In this document: one piece after another, positions 61,491 through 64,000 of the stretch
How the letters are laid out: each line of letters begins with the position of its first letter
Numbering within the stretch: position 1 is the first letter of the stretch
Assembly (NCBI RefSeq): GCF_022346925.1
Contig: NZ_JAKRNJ010000007.1
Location: 1-64,000, forward strand
Source of the DNA: Microvirga sp. ACRRW
GTDB lineage: Bacteria; Pseudomonadota; Alphaproteobacteria; Rhizobiales; Beijerinckiaceae
DNA length: 64,000 nt
Direction: 5' to 3'
Position numbers and translations under genes: made by a program
The notes under the pieces: generated by a model
Database searches by the model: none
Told to the model about the DNA's origin: nothing
The model's input: the letters and a program-made list of their open reading frames with translations, nothing else

Positions 61491-63242
61491 ATGGGCGTAC
61501 GTGAGGCTGAAAGTCCCGCCGATCGAAACGGGATGTCAGTCGCCCGCATGACCCGCCATGAGATCGAATGGGTGCGCTGGGTTCCTGGATTCAACACGCT
61601 CCTTCGATATGAGATCGCATGGCTCGGTCATGATGTGATGGCCGGATTGGTGCTCGCGACCATGCTTGTCCCCGTCGGGATCGCCTATGCCGTAGCATCC
61701 GGCCTGCCAGGTATCTGCGGCCTTTACGCCACCATCGTCCCGCTGTTGGTCTATGCTGTGTTCGGGCCGAGCCGTATCCTCGTTCTCGGACCGGACTCCG
61801 CTCTTGCTGCCGTCATCCTGGGTGTCGTGCTCCCCTTGTCCGGCGGGGATCCGCAACGCGCTGTCGTCCTGGGCGGCATGATGGCGCTCGTGTCGGGTAC
61901 GGTGCTGATCCTGGCCGGACTGGCGCGCCTAGGCTTCGTGACCGAGCTCCTGTCCAAGCCGATCCGCTACGGCTACATGAACGGCATCGCCCTAACTGTC
62001 CTGATCAGTCAGCTTCCCAAGCTCTTCGGCTTCTCGATCGAGGGTACGGGGCCATTGCGGGAACTGTGGTCGATCGGCGAAGCCGTCCTGGCAGGCAAGA
62101 CGAATTGGGCGGCTCTTGCAATCGGCTTGGGAGCATTGGCGACCATTCTCTTGCTGCGAGGCAACAGGCGCGTGCCCGGCATCCTGGTCGCCGTCGTCGT
62201 CGCCGCTGTGCTTGTTGGCATGTTCGACCTCGCAGAGCGCCACGAGGTCTCGATCCTCGGTTCTCTTCCCCAAGGCCTGCCCCGTTTCGCGGTGCCATGG
62301 GTCGGAGCCGATGACGTCCTTCCCGTGCTGATCGGAGGCTGCGCCGTCGCCATGGTGTCCTTTGCCGACACCAGCGTGCTCTCCCGCGCATATGCCGCGC
62401 GAACGCGCACCTCGGTCGATCCCAACCAGGAGATGGTGGGACTCGGAGCCGCCAACTTTGCTGCCGGATTCTTTCAAGGCTTTCCGATCAGCAGCAGCAG
62501 TTCGCGCACGCCTGTAGCGGAGGCCGCAGGGGCCCGCACGCAACTGACCGGCATCGTCGGTGCTCTCGCCATCGTTCTCCTGCTGCTTCTGGCCCCCGAT
62601 CTCCTGCAAAACCTGCCGACCTCCGCCCTCGCGGCTGTCGTCATCGCGTCGGCCATCGGGCTGTTTGAGTTTGCAGATCTCAAACGAATCTACCGGATCC
62701 AACGCTGGGAGTTTTGGCTCTCGATCGCCTGCTTCGTCGGAGTTGCGGTATTCGGCGCCATTCCGGGGATCGGGTTAGCGATCGTGATCGCCATCATCGA
62801 GTTCTTGTGGGACGGATGGCGTCCGTATTCCGCAATCCTTGGACGCCCAGCCGGCGTCGAGGGCTATCACGACATCACGCGTTATCCGGAGGCGCGTCGG
62901 ATTCCCGGCCTTGTCCTGTTCCGTTGGGATGCGCCCCTGTTCTTCGCCAATGCGGAGCTGTTCCGCGAGCGCGTCCTCGCTGCGGTAGAGGAATCACCGA
63001 CACCCGTGCGGTGTGTGATTGTCACGGCGGAACCCGTCACAAGCGTCGACGTGACCGCGGCCGATGCCCTCATGGAACTCGACGATGCTTTGCTGGCGCG
63101 CGGCATTGAATTGCGGTTCGCCGAACTGAAGGATCCGGTCAAGGACAAGCTGCGGCGCTTCGGATTGTTCGAGCGGTTCGATGAGACGCGGTTCTTCCCC
63201 ACGATCGACTCAGCTGTCTCGCGCTATCTCGAAACGGCGTGA
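61491..63242 (+). CDS. SulP family inorganic anion transporter with STAS domain
   Basis: A 583-residue inner-membrane carrier of the SulP/SLC26 family, which move sulfate, bicarbonate or dicarboxylates. The family signature GLVLATMLVPVGIAYAVASGLPGICGLYATIVPLLVYAVFGPSR is near the start (about 55-100). About ten to twelve further hydrophobic segments run to residue 440, including GFFQGFPISSSSSRTPVAEAAGARTQLTG. The C-terminal STAS domain (about 455-575) has ILFRWDAPLFFANAELFRERV and the VTSVDVTAADALMELDD loop. The true substrate cannot be told. It follows ppk2. Confidence 0.9.
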   Translation: MGVREAESPADRNGMSVARMTRHEIEWVRWVPGFNTLLRYEIAWLGHDVMAGLVLATMLVPVGIAYAVASGLPGICGLYATIVPLLVYAVFGPSRILVLGPDSALAAVILGVVLPLSGGDPQRAVVLGGMMALVSGTVLILAGLARLGFVTELLSKPIRYGYMNGIALTVLISQLPKLFGFSIEGTGPLRELWSIGEAVLAGKTNWAALAIGLGALATILLLRGNRRVPGILVAVVVAAVLVGMFDLAERHEVSILGSLPQGLPRFAVPWVGADDVLPVLIGGCAVAMVSFADTSVLSRAYAARTRTSVDPNQEMVGLGAANFAAGFFQGFPISSSSSRTPVAEAAGARTQLTGIVGALAIVLLLLLAPDLLQNLPTSALAAVVIASAIGLFEFADLKRIYRIQRWEFWLSIACFVGVAVFGAIPGIGLAIVIAIIEFLWDGWRPYSAILGRPAGVEGYHDITRYPEARRIPGLVLFRWDAPLFFANAELFRERVLAAVEESPTPVRCVIVTAEPVTSVDVTAADALMELDDALLARGIELRFAELKDPVKDKLRRFGLFERFDETRFFPTIDSAVSRYLETA

Positions 63243-63269
63243 AGCTGCCTGGTTATCCTGGTCCGGCAT

Positions 63270-63704
63270 TCACGATCCGCCCATGCGTTCATGACTGCGC
63301 ACGGCCTGCCGCAGCACCTCGAAGATGACCGCCGTCGACCAGCCAAATAGCAATATGCCGTTCATGGCGGCCATCGGACCAAGCAAGCGCCAGCGCTCGA
63401 CGGGAACAACGTCGCCGTAGCCGAGCGTCGTGTAGTTGACGAAAGCAAAGTACAGAACATCCGTCCCGCCAGGCACCACATCCAAGGCCGTATAGGCAAG
63501 CGACCAGGTCATCACCTCGGCGACATGCGCAACCATCAGCACCCCGACGGTTGCGACCATGACCGCGGCAAGCCAGGCCTGAGATCGCCTGCGATGCCAC
63601 TTCAAGGCGTTACGAGCGGTTCCTACGACTGTCGTCATCACGATGGCATGAATGGCGATGTTGCCCAGGCTGACGATCCCGCCGAGAAGAAGCTGCCGCA
63701 ACAT
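63270..63704 (-). CDS. Two-TM potassium channel family protein
   Basis: A 144-residue membrane protein with an N-terminal hydrophobic segment (about 5-30), a second (about 45-70), and a pore region followed by a last helix (about 110-130). The selectivity filter is NYTTLGYGDVVP, the TxGYGD pattern of potassium channels (Ion_trans_2). There is no regulatory RCK domain. It is preceded on the same strand by a Ca2+/H+ antiporter gene 10 bases upstream, so they form an ion-transport unit. Confidence 0.87.
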   Translation of the reverse strand: MLRQLLLGGIVSLGNIAIHAIVMTTVVGTARNALKWHRRRSQAWLAAVMVATVGVLMVAHVAEVMTWSLAYTALDVVPGGTDVLYFAFVNYTTLGYGDVVPVERWRLLGPMAAMNGILLFGWSTAVIFEVLRQAVRSHERMGGS

Positions 63705-63714
63705 TTTCAGCGTC

Positions 63715-64000
63715 CTAAGGCGTTGCCGGGATCAGGTAGAGAATGGCAGCGATGATGAGGTAGAGCGCGAGCAGTTGCGCCCCCCGGAACCAAGTGGAAT
63801 GGCCCGTCGTGGTCACGGTCGCTCCGAGCAACACTGCCCCGAACAGCATCCACATCTCAGCCTGTGAGAAGGTCAGCTGGAATTGGGGTTGCCCCAGGAT
63901 TGGCGCAACCAGCACAAGGATCGGCGCCACGAAAAGGGCGATCTGTACGCAGCTTCCCAGAGCGATGCCGATGCTGAGATCCGGACGGTTCGCTCGCCCC
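63715..64000 (-). CDS. Ca2+/H+ antiporter (CaCA family), C-terminal part (runs off the window)
   Basis: The open frame enters from beyond base 64000 and ends at 63715, giving about 94 C-terminal residues. NRPDLSIGIALGSCVQIALFVAPILVL is the C-terminal alpha-repeat-like signature of ChaA/CAX antiporters. It is followed by two more hydrophobic segments (AEMWMLFGAVLLGATVTTTG and GAQLLALYLIIAAILYLIPA). It probably exports calcium using the proton gradient. Internal GTG or ATG starts near 63930 are not real starts. Confidence 0.85.
   Translation of the reverse strand, partial: GRANRPDLSIGIALGSCVQIALFVAPILVLVAPILGQPQFQLTFSQAEMWMLFGAVLLGATVTTTGHSTWFRGAQLLALYLIIAAILYLIPATP

Noticed and set aside
1..64000. 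CRISPR arrays, rRNA, tRNA or insertion sequences
   Set aside because: I looked for regularly spaced direct repeats, T-loop GGTTCRANTCC patterns and transposase frames with terminal repeats and found none that can be supported. The palindromic repeats seen are not regularly spaced.

Overview
The window is a chromosomal segment of a high-GC alphaproteobacterium, most likely of the Hyphomicrobiales (Rhizobiales) near Methylobacteriaceae/Microvirga. This rests on the alphaproteobacterial order ybgC-tolQRAB-pal-cpoB-tilS-ftsH, a three-gene pntAA/pntAB/pntB transhydrogenase, an alphaproteobacterial 6S RNA beside 5-formyltetrahydrofolate cyclo-ligase, ExoD, DUF1192/DUF465/DUF3606 proteins, and homologues of the alphaproteobacterial cell-cycle proteins RcdA (DUF1465) and TrcR (DUF1013). 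The genus is an inference from memory of gene order, not from a search.

Layout. 1-10.8 kb: envelope block, with the start of ftsH, then tilS, cpoB, pal, tolB, tolA, tolR, tolQ and ybgC on the minus strand. It is interrupted by a plus-strand phospholipase D-like/HdeD pair between tolB and pal and by a SnoaL-like gene between ybgC and tolQ. 10.8-18.2 kb: Holliday junction genes ruvB, ruvA, ruvC, then yebC, exoD, a ymdB-type phosphoesterase, 5-FCL, the 6S RNA and zapA with a DUF4164 gene. Two composite palindromic repeats lie here. 18.3-26.4 kb: carbon metabolism tkt-gap-pgk-fba, followed by a ThiE-like protein, a Sel1-repeat protein and an inositol monophosphatase. 26.6-30.7 kb: a MotA/MotB-like stator pair of unknown function, DUF3606 and an ABC exporter. 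30.9-34.3 kb: rpmE, an rcdA homologue, a candidate three-hairpin small RNA next to a perfect CtrA box, DUF1192, a quinone oxidoreductase and trcR. 34.3-35.1 kb: a single AT-rich trypsin-like protease gene that looks acquired.

35.1-46.4 kb: propionyl-CoA synthetase, a TauE/SafE permease, two divergent DUF465 genes, purEK, rpsU, a TPR lipoprotein, a nucleotidyltransferase, a GNAT enzyme, the transhydrogenase operon and an aa3-oxidase small subunit. 46.5-57.6 kb: glycosyltransferase, ABC1 kinase and oligoendopeptidase F, facing a degenerate enhancer-binding-protein-like regulator, an L,D-transpeptidase and a DUF882 murein protein, then DUF1989, a thioesterase and a tiny membrane protein. 57.6-64 kb: a PAS-GGDEF-EAL protein, polyphosphate kinase 2, a SulP transporter, a two-TM potassium channel and the end of a Ca2+/H+ antiporter.

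The most interesting non-coding signal is at about 31944-32068 on the minus strand. Two perfect 8-bp hairpins with pyrimidine-rich, anti-Shine-Dalgarno-like loops and a linker containing CCTCCC precede a rho-independent terminator, and a perfect TTAA-N7-TTAA site sits immediately upstream. It resembles the architecture of alphaproteobacterial cuckoo/CcsR-type RNAs, and its neighbours are cell-cycle genes. Also notable are an enhancer-binding-protein homologue whose ATPase motifs are lost and a perfect 28-bp palindrome inside a coding sequence. No CRISPR array, tRNA, rRNA or insertion sequence was seen.
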